A stretch of DNA of 64,000 nucleotides, taken from the NCBI RefSeq assembly GCF_016134045.1, contig NZ_CP065915.1, positions 3,104,501-3,168,500 on the forward strand, written 5' to 3'. This document shows, piece by piece, positions 33,975 through 41,850 of the stretch. Every line of letters begins with the position of its first letter. Position 1 is the first letter of the stretch. The stretch comes from Pelagovum pacificum (GTDB lineage Bacteria; Pseudomonadota; Alphaproteobacteria; Rhodobacterales; Rhodobacteraceae). Below the pieces are notes generated by a model that saw only the letters and a list, made by a program, of their open reading frames with translations, did not search any database and had not been told where the DNA came from. The position numbers and the translations under genes were made by a program.

Positions 33975-34634
33975 CTAGCCCTTCAGCATCCGAAGGCCCT
34001 GCGTCGCGTCCGTCCGCACGGCAAGGCGCAGACCGGGTTCGTCCCCTGCCCTGAGCGCTGCGAGGATCAGCTTGTGATTGTAGGGCGGCTCGCTCCGCCG
34101 CAGCCGCCCGTAGAGCGCAGCCATCGTGGGCCCGAGCTGCAGCCAGACCGTCTCCGTCATCGCCAGCATCGCGGGGGCCTGCGCGCGAAGATAGAGCGTG
34201 CGGTGAAATTCGAGGTTCATCCGGATGTAGCCGGTCGCATCCTTCTTCGCGACCATCTGCGCCACTCCGTCATTGATCGACTGGAGGCGGTCGATCAGCG
34301 CGAAGTGGGCGCGTGGCAGGGCGCGCGTCGCCAGTTCCGGCTCCAGCAGCGCACGCAGCGAGGCAAGCTCCTCGATCCGGTCATCGGACAGTTCGGGGGT
34401 CGAGACGCGCCCCGAGAAGGACAGCGACAGCGCCCCTTCGGCGACGAGGCGGCGGCATGCTTCCCGCGCAGGTGTCATCGAGGTGCCGTACTCGCGGCCG
34501 ATGCCGCGCAGGGTGAGCGCCTGCCCGGGCAGGATCTCGCCATGCATGATCCGGGTGCGCAGGGCACGGTAGACCCGGTCATGCGCCGCGCCGGTCGGGG
34601 CGGAGCCGGGTTCGTTGCGGGACTGGATCAACAT
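33975..34634 (-). CDS. GntR-family (FadR/FCD subfamily) transcriptional regulator
   Basis: 219 residues. Residues 15-80 form the winged helix (RVYRALRTRIMHGEILPGQA, LTLRGIGREYGTSMTPAREA, CRRLVAEGALS). The FCD effector domain follows (IEELASLRALLEPELATRAL, RMNLEFHRTLYLRAQAPAML) and includes the D/H-type metal or acid-binding helices. Because it ends 6 bases from allA and faces the urate genes, it is the best candidate for their regulator, with a purine-derived acid (allantoate, glyoxylate) as possible effector; this is inferred from position. It could be transcribed with the YgjP-type gene that lies 18 bases upstream. Confidence 0.86.
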   Translation of the reverse strand: MLIQSRNEPGSAPTGAAHDRVYRALRTRIMHGEILPGQALTLRGIGREYGTSMTPAREACRRLVAEGALSLSFSGRVSTPELSDDRIEELASLRALLEPELATRALPRAHFALIDRLQSINDGVAQMVAKKDATGYIRMNLEFHRTLYLRAQAPAMLAMTETVWLQLGPTMAALYGRLRRSEPPYNHKLILAALRAGDEPGLRLAVRTDATQGLRMLKG

Positions 34635-34652
34635 GGTCAGCAGTCCTCCCGG

Positions 34653-35345
34653 TCAGCCATCGAAGCGCACCCGGTGCAGTTCGGTTCCATGCTCGCGCAG
34701 CCACGCGCGGGCGGGCTTGTGATCGGGAAAGAGCCGTTCGGTCAGTTTCCAGAAGCGTGGACCGTGGTTCATCTCGACAAGGTGCGCGACCTCGTGCGCG
34801 GCGACGTAGTCGAGGATGCGGGGCGGCGCCATGATGAGGCGCCACGAGAACATCAGATCGCCGTTGGAGGAACACGACCCCCACCGCGAGCGGGTGTCGC
34901 GCAGCGTGATCCGCCCGTAGCGCCGACCGATCGCGGCGGCGTGGCGGTCGCAGGCCTCGGTCAGCCGGTCGCGGGCGGCGAGTTTCAGGAACGCGCCGAT
35001 CCTCACCGGGGCGCGGTCGGGATCGGGCGGGACCAGCAGTTGCCCACCCTCGAGCCGGGGGCTTCGGACGCGGGCGGCGACGATGGGCAGGTCGACGCCT
35101 TCGAAGGGCACCGTGCCGCCGGGGACCGGGTGCCGATCGTCGGTCAGCCCGGCGAGGTGGCCGCGCAGCCACGCCTCCCGCTCGAGCGCGAAATCGATGC
35201 CCTCCCGCTCGGGCACGCCTTTCGGCAGCGTCAGCGTGATGCGCCCGTCCAGCTGCGACACACGCAGCGAAAGACGCCGCGCCCGGGCGGACCGGCGCAG
35301 ATTCAATTCGATCGGGGGGTTGCCCAGACGGCGTGTTTCGCCCAT
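34653..35345 (-). CDS. YgjP-like (DUF45) metal-dependent hydrolase
   Basis: 230 residues. The HExxH zinc site is in AAHEVAHLVEMNHGPRFWKL (about residue 186), with the third ligand His in the NHGPRFW part, as in minigluzincin/SprT-like proteins. DUF45 markers are IRYRDTRSRWGSCSSNG-like segments (RITLRDTRSRWGSCSSNG) and LMFSWRLIMAPPRILDYVA. The N-terminal 100 residues carry basic patches (RRSARARRLSLRVSQLDGR). Function in the cell is unknown; a protease or metal-dependent hydrolase role is likely. It lies 18 bases upstream of the GntR gene and could be co-transcribed with it. Confidence 0.88.
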   Translation of the reverse strand: MGETRRLGNPPIELNLRRSARARRLSLRVSQLDGRITLTLPKGVPEREGIDFALEREAWLRGHLAGLTDDRHPVPGGTVPFEGVDLPIVAARVRSPRLEGGQLLVPPDPDRAPVRIGAFLKLAARDRLTEACDRHAAAIGRRYGRITLRDTRSRWGSCSSNGDLMFSWRLIMAPPRILDYVAAHEVAHLVEMNHGPRFWKLTERLFPDHKPARAWLREHGTELHRVRFDG

Positions 35346-35453
35346 ATGCGCCTTTCTGCCCGCGGTCGATGCCGCAAGGGTTTTGACACCGCGCGCACCT
35401 TATGGCAGGGGAGCGCGATCCGCTGCAAGCCAGACGATGAAGGACAAGGACGA

Positions 35454-35786
35454 ATGCCCAAGGAAGAGTGGGGAACCAAGCGCGTCTGCCCGACCACGGG
35501 CAAGCGCTTCTACGACCTGAACGCCAACCCGATTGTCAGCCCCTACACGGGCGAAGTCGTGTCGGTCGACAGCGGCAAGGCCCGCACGATGGTCGCTGAC
35601 GCCGAGGATTCGCAGTCCAAGAAGCTCGAGACTTCGGAGAAAGAAGAAGAGCTGGTGCTCGACGATGACGACGATGACGACAACGATGTCGATCTCGGCG
35701 ACGACGTTCTCGAGGATGACGACGACGAAGATACGGTTTCGCTCGACGAGCTGGCCGATGTCTCCGACGACAAGAACGACGACTGA
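35454..35786 (+). CDS. TIGR02300 (FYDLN-acid) family protein
   Basis: 110 residues. The first 35 are the conserved head (PKEEWGTKRVCPTTGKRFYD then LNANPIVSPYTGE) with the name-giving FYDLN motif. The rest is a long, highly acidic low-complexity tail, with a run of seven Asp at about 70 and many more in VDLGDDVLEDDDDED. Members are restricted to alphaproteobacteria and have no established role; the head has one CPxxG knuckle-like Cys. The tail could bind basic proteins or cations. It precedes the tRNA-Ala gene. Confidence 0.93.
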   Translation: MPKEEWGTKRVCPTTGKRFYDLNANPIVSPYTGEVVSVDSGKARTMVADAEDSQSKKLETSEKEEELVLDDDDDDDNDVDLGDDVLEDDDDEDTVSLDELADVSDDKNDD

Positions 35787-35795
35787 CAGTTTTCA

Positions 35796-35829
35796 CCGGG
35801 GAGAGATTTTTCACTTGATCTCCCCCCGG
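35796..35829 (+). terminator. Stem-loop after the FYDLN gene
   Basis: CCGGGGAGAGAT (35796-35807) pairs with ATCTCCCCCCGG (35818-35829) with one mismatch and a 10-base loop rich in T and C. Located ten bases past the FYDLN-gene stop. It probably closes that transcript. Its right arm overlaps the candidate tRNA promoter. Confidence 0.6.
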
Positions 35830-35843
35830 CCCGCCGCTTAGAG
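35815..35843 (+). promoter_or_regulatory. Candidate sigma-70 promoter of tRNA-Ala
   Basis: TTGATC (35815-35820), a 17-base spacer and TTAGAG (35838-35843) are placed 31 bases before the mature tRNA 5' end. The spacing is ideal and the hexamers match TTGACA/TATAAT at four and three positions. Inference only. Confidence 0.4.
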
Positions 35844-35874
35844 AGCGGCACGTCGCGGGAACGCGACACAAGGC

Positions 35875-35950
<76 letters not shown>

Positions 35951-36090
35951 AATCCCCCTTAGAAAAGCACCGGATAGTCCTGCCTCTCTCGGCAGATGAC
36001 TTGCATCCGATCACGTAGTTCGTGGCGCGGCGGACGCCGCCACTGGTGCGACGCCCGCTCCCGGCCTGAAGCCCTGCGCCGTGGCGGCGC

Positions 36091-37167
36091 TTATTCCCCC
36101 CAACCGGTCACGTCATGACCGCCGAAGAGCATCTCACGGATCGCAGGAGAGCCGAGCGACGATGTGAAACCGGGGGTCGGGGCGCTGACCTTGTCGAGCC
36201 GCTCCTTCTGGTCTTCTGTCAGGCGGAGGCTTGCAGCCGCGATGTTCCCCTTGAGCTGCTTGGCCGTACGCGCACCGATGATGGTCGAGGCCACACCGGG
36301 CCGGGACATCGCCCAGGCCAGCGCCGCCTGCGCGGGTTCGCAGCCAAGCTCGTCGGCCACCTCGCGAAGGGTGTCGAGGATGGCCCAGTTGCGATCGGTG
36401 AACTTGCTGTCCCCGAACGGATTGGCGCCGCTGAGGCGTCCGGTGTCGGAGGTGTCTTCACGCTTGTATTTGCCGGTCAGGAAACCGCCGGCCAGTGGGC
36501 TCCAGGGCATCACGCCCATCCCGCCTTCGCGCGCGACCGGGAAATGCTCGGCCTCCACTTCCCGCATGACCAGCGAATATTCCACCTGCATGGCGATCGG
36601 GCCGGGCACACGGCGCTCGGACGCGATCGTCGCGGCCTTCATCGCAACCCAGGCCGGCATGTCGGAGAACGCGTAGTGACGGATCTTGCCGGCGCGCACG
36701 AGATCGCCCAGCGTCTGCACGATCTCCTCGACCGGGGTCACGCCATCCCAGATATGCATCCAGTAGAGGTCGATGTAGTCCGTTTCGAGCCGCTTCAGGG
36801 ACGCGTCCAACGCGCGATGGATGTTCTTCGATCCGGCTCCGCCTGCATGCGGATTGCCACCGCCACCCTGAGAGCTCGTCAAAGGGCTGCTCGAGGCATT
36901 GAAGCCGAATTTCGTGCCCAGCACGATCTCGTCCCGCGAACCGGTTTCCCGGATGAACTTGCCGACGAGCTCCTCGCTGGCACCGCCTGAATAGATGTCG
37001 GACGTATCGACGAAGTTGCCGCCCGCGTCGCGGTAGGCGGAGAAAATCTCGCGCGAGGCCGCTTCGTCAGCGCCCCATTCGCCGGGGCCGAAGGTCATCG
37101 TGCCAAGGCAGAGGGGGCTGACGACGAGCCCGGAGCGCCCGAGAGCGCGGAAATCCGTGAGAGACAT
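36091..37167 (-). CDS. Aldo/keto reductase
   Basis: 358 residues. TIM-barrel NAD(P)H oxidoreductase with the tetrad Asp and Tyr (FVDTSDIYSGGASEELVG), Lys (LGTKFGF) and His (DLYWMHIWD). The cofactor end has SPLAGGFLTGKYKREDTSDT and STIIGARTAKQLKGNIAAAS. A Gly/Ser-rich insertion (SSSPLTSSQGGGGNPHAGGA) at about 91-110 is of the kind seen in the AKR11/YajO-like subfamily. It shares no close identity with the reductase at 3293. It is divergent from a TetR regulator with conserved direct repeats in the 87-bp gap, so it is probably that regulator's target. Confidence 0.88.
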   Translation of the reverse strand: MSLTDFRALGRSGLVVSPLCLGTMTFGPGEWGADEAASREIFSAYRDAGGNFVDTSDIYSGGASEELVGKFIRETGSRDEIVLGTKFGFNASSSPLTSSQGGGGNPHAGGAGSKNIHRALDASLKRLETDYIDLYWMHIWDGVTPVEEIVQTLGDLVRAGKIRHYAFSDMPAWVAMKAATIASERRVPGPIAMQVEYSLVMREVEAEHFPVAREGGMGVMPWSPLAGGFLTGKYKREDTSDTGRLSGANPFGDSKFTDRNWAILDTLREVADELGCEPAQAALAWAMSRPGVASTIIGARTAKQLKGNIAAASLRLTEDQKERLDKVSAPTPGFTSSLGSPAIREMLFGGHDVTGWGE

Positions 37168-37187
37168 GAGGTGTGTTCCCTTATCCC

Positions 37188-37260
37188 TAGTGATCGTTAT
37201 GAAACGCCATGTAGGTCTTGAACGCTCACGTCAATGAATTTATTAATGATCGCTATGAAA
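37188..37260. promoter_or_regulatory. 17-bp direct repeats in the AKR/TetR divergent promoter
   Basis: TAGTGATCGTTATGAAA (37188-37204) and TAATGATCGCTATGAAA (37244-37260) share 15 of 17 bases, 56 bp apart. The second includes the probable TetR start codon. The repeats flank the region that must hold both promoters and are likely binding sites for the TetR protein; the family often binds such paired sites for mutual repression. Function is inferred. Confidence 0.6.
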
Positions 37261-37875
37261 GAGTCCGTCACACACCGCCGCAAGACCGGCCGCCCCCTGT
37301 CCTTCGATAGGGATGCGGCGCTCGAAAAGGCGATGCTCGCGTTCTGGGAAAGCGGCTACGAGACGACCTCGATCAGTGATCTGACCGCGGCCATGGGGGT
37401 GACAGCCCCAAGTATCTACGCGGCGTTCGGCGACAAGAAGCGGCTCTTCCTGGAGGCGTTGCGGCGCTACGCCGGCGATCCGGCAGATCTCGAAGACATC
37501 TTCGACCGCGCGCCGACGGCACGGGAGGCCGTGTCCCGGATGCTGGAGAACGCGGCGAAGCTGTTCACCGGAGATTTGACGCCGCGAGGGTGCCTGCTGG
37601 CCAGCGCCGTGGCCACGGGATCGAAAGACGCCGCCGACGTCCGGGACGCCGCCGCGCAGGAACGGCGTGCCATTCAGCAAATCGTTGCCAGACGTATCAC
37701 GCGCGATGTCGAACATGGGCTCCTGCCGCAGACAACGCGGGCAGACGTGCTGGCCAACCTCGCCATAACCGTGACGCAGGGCATGTCCGTCCTTGCTCGA
37801 GATGGTGCCGACCGGGAAACTCTGCTGGACGTCGCGCGCGCCGCGATGGTGGGGTGGCCGCCTCCGGGGAGCTGA
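37255..37875 (+). CDS. TetR/AcrR-family regulator
   Basis: 206 residues from ATG 37255; a seven-codon longer form starts at 37234. The DNA-binding domain is residues 12-57 (GRPLSFDRDAALEKAMLAFW then ESGYETTSISDLTAAMGVTA and PSIYAAFGDKKRLFLEALRR), the pattern of the YezE/TetR_C_16-like group. The C-terminal ligand domain is helical (EAVSRMLENAAKLFTG and GCLLASAVATGSKDAADVRD). It probably controls itself and the divergent aldo/keto reductase through the 17-bp repeats. The inducer is likely a small electrophile or aldehyde, by analogy only. Confidence 0.88.
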   Translation: MKESVTHRRKTGRPLSFDRDAALEKAMLAFWESGYETTSISDLTAAMGVTAPSIYAAFGDKKRLFLEALRRYAGDPADLEDIFDRAPTAREAVSRMLENAAKLFTGDLTPRGCLLASAVATGSKDAADVRDAAAQERRAIQQIVARRITRDVEHGLLPQTTRADVLANLAITVTQGMSVLARDGADRETLLDVARAAMVGWPPPGS

Positions 37876-37967
37876 CACGCGCCGTGGCGGCCTATGCCCA
37901 GCGCGCCCGGCCCTTGCCGCCGACTGCACAGCGGACCACCTTGGGTCGCAGTACCGCCGGAGTCGCC

Positions 37968-38225
37968 ATGCCAATCACCCGCCGTGAGAGCTTTCGGATC
38001 GTCGGAGACGTCCAGCACGAAACGTTCCCGCCGTGGATCCTTCGCTACGGCACCAAGCTGGGGCTGGAGGACATCGAAATCGCGCCGGGCGACGGCACTT
38101 TGTCCGTCAGCGCGACGGGGCAGCCGGACCTGCTCGACGCGATGGAGCTTGGCTGCAGCCTCGGCCCGATCGACGTCTCGGTGGACGAGATCGACCGCAC
38201 GATCCTGAACAGCGCCGATTCATGA
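37968..38225 (+). CDS. Acylphosphatase-like protein lacking the catalytic Arg/Asn
   Basis: 85 residues from ATG 37968. The length and layout fit acylphosphatase: a first strand RRESFRIVGDVQHETFPPWI, helix ILRYGTKLGLEDIEIAP, strand GTLSVSATGQPDLLDAMELG and end strand VSVDEIDR. In true enzymes the strand-1 loop is G-V-G-F-R and an Asn follows helix 1. Here the loop reads HETFPPW, with Pro where the catalytic Arg should be, and the Asn is absent. It is thus a degenerate or repurposed member. It stands alone, 92 bases after the TetR gene. Confidence 0.6.
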   Translation: MPITRRESFRIVGDVQHETFPPWILRYGTKLGLEDIEIAPGDGTLSVSATGQPDLLDAMELGCSLGPIDVSVDEIDRTILNSADS

Positions 38226-38384
38226 GCGCTCAATTTCCAGGCTGACCGCCTAGAAAGCGGGCGCCACATCAATTCAGCAGTCCGGCGGGTGCGGCCATGT
38301 CGTGCGGAATGCCGCGGGCGGGAATATCCATTGAGGTCGAAACGTGCGGCCGGACGGCCCACTGCCTGATCCGGACCGAATGAC

Positions 38385-38972
38385 GTGACCGACGCTGCCC
38401 GCTGGTATCCAGCCGCCCTTTCCGATGACCTGCCGAACGCGGTCGCGATGCCCGCCTGTTGTGGTGACGCCGAAGTCGCCCTCTGGCGAAGCGCCACGGG
38501 CAAGGTCGCGGCATGGGAGGATCGCTGCCCACACCGGGGCATGCGCCTATCGCACGGCTTCGTGCGGGGCGAGATGCTGAGCTGCATCTACCACGGCTGG
38601 CGCTACGACCAGACCGGCACCTGTCAGAAAATCCCCGCGCACCCCGGCCTCGAGCCGCCGGCCTCGATCAAGGTCCGCAGCTTCACCGCGCTCGAGCAGG
38701 ATGGCGTGATCTGGCTGTCCGAGGGCGAAATGGCAGAGCCCCCGCCCCCGCTGACCGGCCTGACGCCCCTGCGGTCGGTGACGGTCGACGCGATCACCGT
38801 GCTCGACCCGGTGAGCGAAGTGGATGGGATGACCCTTCTCGTTCAGCCGCTGCCCGGCGGGCGCACCGGGCTTCACGCGCTGACAGCCAGCACCGATCCG
38901 GGGGAGCGCAAGGCAGCCTCGCGCCGGCTGGAGGTGCTGCGGCGCGATCTCGAAGCGGGAGTTGCGGCATGA
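38385..38972 (+). CDS. Free-standing Rieske [2Fe-2S] protein, probable electron donor to the next gene's oxygenase
   Basis: 195 residues. The N-terminal 115 residues are a Rieske domain with both ligand motifs intact: CPHRG (Cys48, His50) and CIYHGWRYD (Cys67, His70), flanked by WYPAALSDDLPNAVAMPACC and FTALEQDGVIWLSEGE. The remaining 80 residues (from SVTVDAITVLD) are an alpha/beta tail of unknown role; no mononuclear iron site or reductase domain is present. The next gene encodes the missing non-heme iron domain without its own Rieske ligands and overlaps by four bases. The two together look like one Rieske oxygenase split into two chains. First gene of an eight-gene operon. Confidence 0.85.
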   Translation: MTDAARWYPAALSDDLPNAVAMPACCGDAEVALWRSATGKVAAWEDRCPHRGMRLSHGFVRGEMLSCIYHGWRYDQTGTCQKIPAHPGLEPPASIKVRSFTALEQDGVIWLSEGEMAEPPPPLTGLTPLRSVTVDAITVLDPVSEVDGMTLLVQPLPGGRTGLHALTASTDPGERKAASRRLEVLRRDLEAGVAA

Positions 38973-39796
38973 GAGATCAGTGGTATCCCGTCGGCATCAC
39001 CGCCGACCTGACCGAAGCGGGCCGGGAGACGGTCCTGATGGGCGAGACAGTCCGCCTGTCGCTCAGCGACGGGCGACCCGCGGCGGAGACCGCTGACGGC
39101 ACCACGCTGCCGGTTTGCGAACACTATCACCACATCTGGACCTCGCTCGGAACGCCGGCGAAGCCGCTCTTTGACATTCCCGAGGCGGCGCAGGCGGACC
39201 GGACCTTCGTGCCTTGCGGCCGCGTCCGGGTCGCCTGCTCCCCGCTTCGTGCGGTCGAGAACTTTCTCGACATCGCCCACTTCCCGTTCGTGCATACCGA
39301 CATCCTCGGTTCCGAACCGCACACCGAGGTCGAGCGCTACGAGGTGAAGGTCCACGACGACACGGACGAGGTCTGGGCCACCAAGGTGAAGTTCTTCCAG
39401 CCACAGGCGGCGAAGTCCGCCGCAGGCGGGATCACGACCGAATACATGTACCGGGTGCCCGCGCCGACGGTGTCGGTGCTCTACAAGACCTGCCCGCCAC
39501 GCCCCGGAGAATGGGACGTAATTGCGATCTTCGTCCAACCCGTCTCGGAGACGGTCTGCGATGTCTGGCCGTGGATGGCTCTGTTCGACGAGGACACGCC
39601 TTATGGCGATCTCGTCGGGTTCCAGCAGATGATCTTCGTGCAGGACCGCTCGATCCTCGAGAACCAGGTGCCGGCGCTGTTGCCCCTCGATCCGGGGAAG
39701 GAGATGCCGACCCGCGCCGACATGACCTCGATCGCCTATCGCCGCTGGCTGAAGAGCCACGGCTACACCTACGGCGCGCAGCTGGTGGCGGCATGA
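38969..39796 (+). CDS. Rieske-less non-heme iron oxygenase alpha subunit (NdmC-like)
   Basis: 275 residues. The C-terminal part is the catalytic domain of a VanA/PobA-type Rieske oxygenase: AVENFLDIAHFPFVHTDILG holds the bridging Asp101 and the iron ligands His104 and His109, and IFVQDRSILENQ (about 222-233) holds the third ligand, Asp226. The first 90 residues keep the outer ends of a Rieske domain (MRDQWYPVGI, LMGETVRLSLSDG) but the CxH/CxxH ligand motifs are gone (only PVCEHYHHIW remains), so it cannot hold the cluster. The organisation matches NdmC of the Pseudomonas methylxanthine N7-demethylase. A purine N-demethylation or hydroxylation is inferred. Confidence 0.82.
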   Translation: MRDQWYPVGITADLTEAGRETVLMGETVRLSLSDGRPAAETADGTTLPVCEHYHHIWTSLGTPAKPLFDIPEAAQADRTFVPCGRVRVACSPLRAVENFLDIAHFPFVHTDILGSEPHTEVERYEVKVHDDTDEVWATKVKFFQPQAAKSAAGGITTEYMYRVPAPTVSVLYKTCPPRPGEWDVIAIFVQPVSETVCDVWPWMALFDEDTPYGDLVGFQQMIFVQDRSILENQVPALLPLDPGKEMPTRADMTSIAYRRWLKSHGYTYGAQLVAA

Positions 39797-40446
39797 TCCT
39801 GCATGACTGGGTGCTGAGCCCGAACTGCTACAAGGTGCGGCTGATGGCGGCGCTGACCGGCCAGCCGCTGGAGCAACGGGCGGTGAATTTCTACCCCGGC
39901 CGGGAGCATCTTTCGTCGGAGTACCTCGCCCTGAACCCGGCCGGGACGTTGCCGATCCTGCAGGACGGCGACCTGACGCTGACCGAAAGCGGGGCGATGC
40001 TGGCCTACCTCGCAGACAAGGCCGACGGCTGGATGGGCGACGGGTCCGCCGCGACGACGGCGCGGATCCAGCAGTGGCTCGCCTTCGCGGAGCGGCTCAC
40101 GCGGACGGCGGGTGTCGCACGGGCGATCGACATGCTGGACCAGGGCGGTTCTCTGGCCGAGGCGCAGGCGGCGGGGCGCACTTGCCTCCGCGAGCTGGAG
40201 GAGCACCTGACCGAGCGTCGCATCGACGGCGGCATCTTTCTGACCGGCGACACGGCGACCATCGCCGACATCGCCTGTTTCCCGCATGTGATGCTGGCGC
40301 CGGACGGCGGGCTGCGGCTCGATCCTTACCCCTCGATCCGGCTCTGGACACGGGCCGTTCGTGCGCTGCCGGGCTTCGTCGAGATGCCGGGTATCCACCG
40401 GCTGCACGAACTCATGCCCGAGCCGGAAATGGAGCAGCTGGTATGA
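39793..40446 (+). CDS. Glutathione S-transferase-like protein (possible NdmE counterpart)
   Basis: 217 residues. The N-terminal thioredoxin-like domain has LHDWVLSPNCYKVRLMAALT (active-site Ser/Cys loop SPNCYK), LNPAGTLPIL with the cis-Pro and LTESGAMLAYLADKADGW with the glutathione-contact ES pair. The C-terminal helical domain has GIFLTGDTATIADIACFPHV. It overlaps the oxygenase gene by four bases and the deaminase by four. In the Pseudomonas caffeine cluster the GST-like NdmE has a structural role, holding NdmC and NdmD together; a similar role is inferred here. Glutathione conjugation remains an alternative. Confidence 0.85.
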   Translation: MILHDWVLSPNCYKVRLMAALTGQPLEQRAVNFYPGREHLSSEYLALNPAGTLPILQDGDLTLTESGAMLAYLADKADGWMGDGSAATTARIQQWLAFAERLTRTAGVARAIDMLDQGGSLAEAQAAGRTCLRELEEHLTERRIDGGIFLTGDTATIADIACFPHVMLAPDGGLRLDPYPSIRLWTRAVRALPGFVEMPGIHRLHELMPEPEMEQLV

Positions 40447-41807
40447 GCGTCCTGTTCCGCAATGCCGAGGCGATCGTGACCTCCGCGTCCGCCCCGGTGC
40501 AGCGCGGTGCTGACCTGCTGACCGACGGCAATCGGATCGCCGCCATCGGCCCCGACCTTGAGGCGCCCGACGGGGTAGAGGTGATCGACGCGACCGGCTG
40601 GGTGATCTACCCCGGCCTCGTCAACACGCATCACCACTTCTTCCAGTGCTTCGTGCGCAACCGGGTGGAGCTCGACTGGACGCGGCTGTCGCTGATTGAG
40701 TGGCTCGACACGATCTACCCGATTTTCGCCAAGCTGGACGAAGAGTGTTTTCACCACGCCTCGCTCGTCGCGATGGCGGAGCTCATCAAGCACGGCTGCA
40801 CGACCGCCTTCGACCATCAGTATGCTTTCCCGAAGAACGCGGGCACGCGGCTGGTCGATCGCCAGTTCGAGGCGGCGGAGATATTGGGCATGCGCTTCCA
40901 TGCCGGGCGCGGTGCGAACACGCTGCCGAAGTCGGAGGGCAGCACCATTCCCGACGCGCTGCTCGAGACGACGGACGGGTTCCTTGCCGACTGCGAGCGG
41001 CTGATCGGCGCCTACCACGACCCCTCGCCCTTCGCGATGCGGCAGGTCGCGGTCGCACCGTGCCAGCCGGTGAACTGTTGGGAAGAGACCTTCACCCGCT
41101 CCATCGAGCTCGCCCGTGACAAGGGCGTGCGGCTGCACACCCATGTCGGTGAGGGCGAAAGCCCGGTGATCGAGGCGCGCCACGGCAAGCGCACGGTCGC
41201 CTACCTCGAAGAGATGGGCTTCGCGGGGACCGACACCTGGTACGCCCACTGCTGGGAGTTGACGCCGGACGAGATCCGCGCGCTCGCCGCGTCGGACACC
41301 GGGGTCAGCCACTGTCCTGAGCCGGTCTATCTGGTCGGGGCCGAAGTGACGGACATCCCCGCGATGGCGGCGGCAGGCGTTCGGATCAGCCTCGGCGCGG
41401 ACGGCGCGGCGTCGAACGACAATTCCAACCTCATGCACTGCATTCACTCCGGCTACATGCTGCAATGCCTCGCCGCTCGGACGCGCGAGTACCCCGTGCC
41501 CTTCCCGGCCGACTTCCTGCGCTACGCGACGGAGGGCGGCGCGGAAATGCTGGGCCGGCCCGAGCTGGGGCGACTGGAGCCGGGCATGGCCGCCGACCTC
41601 TTCGCCGTGGACACCCGTGCGATGGACTATGTCGGCACCCGGCACGACCCGGTCTCGCTGCCCGCGAAGGTCGGCTTCGGCGCGCCGGTAGAACTGACGA
41701 TGATCGATGGACGGATCGTCTGGGCGAAGGGCGAATTCCCCGGCCTCGACGAGTTGCAGATGGCCGCACGGGCCGAAGCCGCGATGCACCATGCCCTGAG
41801 CCGATAG
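40443..41807 (+). CDS. Amidohydrolase, 8-oxoguanine deaminase/hydroxyatrazine hydrolase type
   Basis: 454 residues of the amidohydrolase superfamily (COG0402). The metal-site motifs are GLVNTHHHFFQC (residues about 58-69), LHTHVGEGESP (about 235), TWYAHCWEL with its His (about 266) and the Asp of ISLGADGAASND (about 322). The sequence resembles proteins listed as hydroxydechloroatrazine ethylaminohydrolase, several of which are really 8-oxoguanine deaminases giving urate and ammonia. The purine context supports that reading: the urate pathway lies 4 kb upstream and a purine-type importer directly downstream. A guanine- or methylguanine-type substrate is also possible. It overlaps the GST gene by four bases. 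Confidence 0.88.
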   Translation: MSVLFRNAEAIVTSASAPVQRGADLLTDGNRIAAIGPDLEAPDGVEVIDATGWVIYPGLVNTHHHFFQCFVRNRVELDWTRLSLIEWLDTIYPIFAKLDEECFHHASLVAMAELIKHGCTTAFDHQYAFPKNAGTRLVDRQFEAAEILGMRFHAGRGANTLPKSEGSTIPDALLETTDGFLADCERLIGAYHDPSPFAMRQVAVAPCQPVNCWEETFTRSIELARDKGVRLHTHVGEGESPVIEARHGKRTVAYLEEMGFAGTDTWYAHCWELTPDEIRALAASDTGVSHCPEPVYLVGAEVTDIPAMAAAGVRISLGADGAASNDNSNLMHCIHSGYMLQCLAARTREYPVPFPADFLRYATEGGAEMLGRPELGRLEPGMAADLFAVDTRAMDYVGTRHDPVSLPAKVGFGAPVELTMIDGRIVWAKGEFPGLDELQMAARAEAAMHHALSR

Positions 41808-41850
41808 GCCGCCAATTCATAACAAGATCAAACGCATAACGACTGGAGAG

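Noticed and set aside
35951..36090. tRNA-associated integration site
   Set aside because: No integrase, no direct repeat of the tRNA 3' end downstream and no change of base composition are seen.
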